Made by a program: the position numbers and the translations under genes. The notes below the pieces were generated by a model that did not search any database, was not told the DNA's origin, and worked only from the letters and a program-made list of their open reading frames with translations. Shown piece by piece: positions 23,981-25,556 of a DNA stretch of 25,556 nt. Position 1 is the first letter of the stretch. Each line of letters opens with the position of its first letter. Source of the DNA: Actinomycetota bacterium (GTDB taxonomy: Bacteria > Actinomycetota > Humimicrobiia > Humimicrobiales > Humimicrobiaceae); the NCBI GenBank assembly GCA_016932375.1, contig JAFGDA010000095.1, positions 1 to 25,556 of the forward strand, in the 5' to 3' direction.

Positions 23981-25285
23981 TTATAACATTTTAGTTTTTT
24001 TACCCGCTTCACTGAATACAAGGATTCGTTCACCAAGGTCCGGATATTTCCTTGTTGTCCTTTCTGAAAATAGTCCTTCTTCCAGATCAATGCTGGCCCT
24101 TCTTTCATGCCCGATAAGAGCCCATGCGGTATCCACCAGGTTATGGAGTTTTTTGTTTTTTAAGATCCCGCAGACAAATGGCTGCCTTGGAGAGTTTATG
24201 TCTTCACCGCAAATCTGGAAAAGTCCATATTTTTCACAAAGGCCCTGTACCCGTTTTATCTGTGCCATGGTGTTTCTTGTGGGAATATAGGTTACAGCCT
24301 TAAATCTTAGCTCTTTTATTACTTCGAAAAGAAATTCGAGATAATCATCTTCGAACTTCTGGGGTTTTTTATCCCCTGTCACTGAGTCAATAACATCACC
24401 AAGGTAAGCATATGCGGGTATTGACCCGGTACGCTCCGCGAGTGTTATAATATCCCTGACATCAGGACATTCCGCTCCGGCATCTATGTAAAACCTTTCA
24501 ACCAGGCTGCTTTTTAAAACATTAAGTATGTCATATTCATAGAAGATGTTTTTTTCATCTTCGAGGTATGCAAGATTTTTATCCGGAATTGTAATTCCCA
24601 TCTTATCCCTCAAAAACCCGGTTACTGCTTTCCCTTCAGGAAACTTCTCCATGATTTTTTTTGCAAGTGAAAACAGGATATGCCTTTCCGTGACTGTTCC
24701 CCCGCGGTTATATGATGAAACAGGCAGGATATCCTTTTTGTAGTTAAGGCATATTGAAAAAGGTTCAAGAATTTCGTTCAAATTATCAACCATTGAAATG
24801 TTGCGCCTGTTTCTCTTTATACGGTAAGGTTCAAAAAAGGCATCCAGGCTGCCGACACTGACATCGGGAACTCCATGGATGGCAACATAAGCTATGGATT
24901 CCTGATCAGGATTATTAATGCTTCTCCCCTTCAGGGGAGTATTTGAAAAATCAACCCTGCATTCAACTCCTTTTGTGGTGGCGACTCCGGTAATCCTTCC
25001 AGCTTCCATGAATTCTTCTGCTCCCCTGATTGTATCATGGTCCATTATGCCTGCGGTAGTGAGTCCGGAGCGCAAAGCCATCCATATGGCCATTGTTGGT
25101 TCATACAATGAAAAGGAAAAAGTCGTGTGTATATGATTATTAATATAATAATCTTTCTGGATACCAGGTGGCCTGCAGTCTTCAAGGGCAATCTTAAGGT
25201 TTGCCAAATTTTTTTCGGGTTCAGCATTATTCAGGAGATTCCCGTATTTTACAATCTCATCATATGCGATATTTTTTTCACTCAT
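23981..25285 (-). CDS. PHP-domain metal-dependent hydrolase
   Basis: This 434-residue protein has a PHP fold (polymerase and histidinol phosphatase family), probably a metal-dependent phosphoesterase or related hydrolase of the cytoplasm. Motif I is HIH (51-53), motif II is DHD (82-84), Glu108 lies in GVECRV, and His137 lies in AIHGVPD. A late motif reads GEDIN (360-364), where many PHP enzymes have a DxH; here Asn takes the place of His. No polymerase or ABC domain is attached, and an internal segment of some 200 residues separates the early and late motifs. No signal peptide is seen. It lies eight bases before the MFS transporter gene, suggesting it acts on a transported compound or on its phosphorylated form. 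Substrate unknown. The ATG lacks an obvious ribosome binding site. Confidence 0.8.
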   Translation of the reverse strand: MSEKNIAYDEIVKYGNLLNNAEPEKNLANLKIALEDCRPPGIQKDYYINNHIHTTFSFSLYEPTMAIWMALRSGLTTAGIMDHDTIRGAEEFMEAGRITGVATTKGVECRVDFSNTPLKGRSINNPDQESIAYVAIHGVPDVSVGSLDAFFEPYRIKRNRRNISMVDNLNEILEPFSICLNYKKDILPVSSYNRGGTVTERHILFSLAKKIMEKFPEGKAVTGFLRDKMGITIPDKNLAYLEDEKNIFYEYDILNVLKSSLVERFYIDAGAECPDVRDIITLAERTGSIPAYAYLGDVIDSVTGDKKPQKFEDDYLEFLFEVIKELRFKAVTYIPTRNTMAQIKRVQGLCEKYGLFQICGEDINSPRQPFVCGILKNKKLHNLVDTAWALIGHERRASIDLEEGLFSERTTRKYPDLGERILVFSEAGKKTKML

Positions 25286-25556
25286 TTTTAACTTTTACTA
25301 TACCATTAGCTATCCTGCCAAAAAACAAACCCGGTTTATAAACCGTAAAAAATAACCAAAAAATAATCAAATATCTTGAATAAATAATTCTTTTAATTAT
25401 ACTGCTATATATTATAAAAGAATCTGCTTTTTTCAATATATTTAATAAAATAACTTAAGGCAGGTAAGGAATAAGGGTCAGGTTGTCTTAATAAAAAACC
25501 GTAAATTTAAGCTTTTTAATTTTATAAAACAAGAAAAATTTAAGGATACAGGTCAC
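25286..25556. other. AT-rich non-coding region at the right edge
   Basis: No open frame with coding character was found here on either strand. The region holds the 14-bp palindrome described separately and, on the minus strand near 25410-25440, TTGAAA and TATAAT elements with only 14 bases between them, so a promoter for the PHP-MFS unit is plausible but not convincing. An AAGGA sequence near the right end could be a ribosome binding site for a gene outside the window. Confidence 0.5.
25332..25345. repeat. 14-bp perfect palindrome upstream of the PHP-MFS unit
   Basis: CGGTTTATAAACCG is its own reverse complement. It lies 47-60 bases upstream of the PHP gene start, in an otherwise AT-rich stretch, so its GC ends stand out. 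This is a good size and place for a repressor operator, but the regulator is unknown. Confidence 0.45.

Noticed and set aside
1..25556. CRISPR arrays, insertion sequences, tRNA or rRNA genes, prophage genes
   Set aside because: No spaced direct repeats, transposase-like frames, terminal inverted repeats, cloverleaf patterns or phage-like proteins were seen; the window is densely packed with recognised genes.

Overview
The window is a mostly housekeeping stretch of a bacterial chromosome, AT-rich by eye. It carries 24 protein-coding genes and no RNA genes, insertion sequences or CRISPR arrays that I can see. The best taxonomic clue is the gene at 8968-9288, an actinobacterial-type integration host factor (mIHF) next to gmk and rpoZ. 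Other traits look Firmicutes-like: a SigI/RsgI sigma/anti-sigma pair, a PyrR transcription attenuator, and a pyr operon in almost the Bacillus gene order. I infer a deep-branching, low-GC, probably anaerobic Actinomycetota lineage. This is inference from gene content and has not been tested by phylogeny.

Layout: rpmB (L28) lies alone on the + strand at the left edge and converges on a block of 20 minus-strand genes covering about 276-21471. In transcription order the block is sigI-rsgI; then a PyrR-controlled leader and pyrR-pyrB-pyrC-carA-carB-pyrK-pyrD-pyrF-pyrE, the complete de novo UMP pathway; then, behind its own strong promoter, mihF-gmk-rpoZ-coaBC-metK-priA-def-fmt-rsmB. Right of the block, a divergent + strand gene encodes a probable TPM-domain lipoprotein (21661-22725). 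It converges on a two-gene minus-strand unit of a PHP-domain hydrolase and an MFS transporter (22755-25285). The last 271 bases are AT-rich and non-coding.

How the genes work together: carA/carB make carbamoyl phosphate, pyrB and pyrC make dihydroorotate, pyrD/pyrK oxidise it with NAD+ as probable acceptor, and pyrE and pyrF finish UMP. PyrR should sense UMP and bind the leader RNA at 19841-19854, favouring the terminator at 19755-19786. The downstream block serves nucleotide supply (gmk), transcription (rpoZ), nucleoid structure (mihF), cofactors (coaBC, metK), replication restart (priA), and formyl-methionine initiation with N-terminal processing (fmt, def), plus rRNA methylation (rsmB).

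The least ordinary parts are the SigI/RsgI pair with its unusual RsgI ectodomain, the PyrR attenuator in an actinobacterial-looking context, the palindrome-rich region upstream of mihF, and the unexplained PHP hydrolase/MFS pair. I found no clear evidence of a wholly new system. Several genes use TTG or GTG starts with good Shine-Dalgarno sequences.
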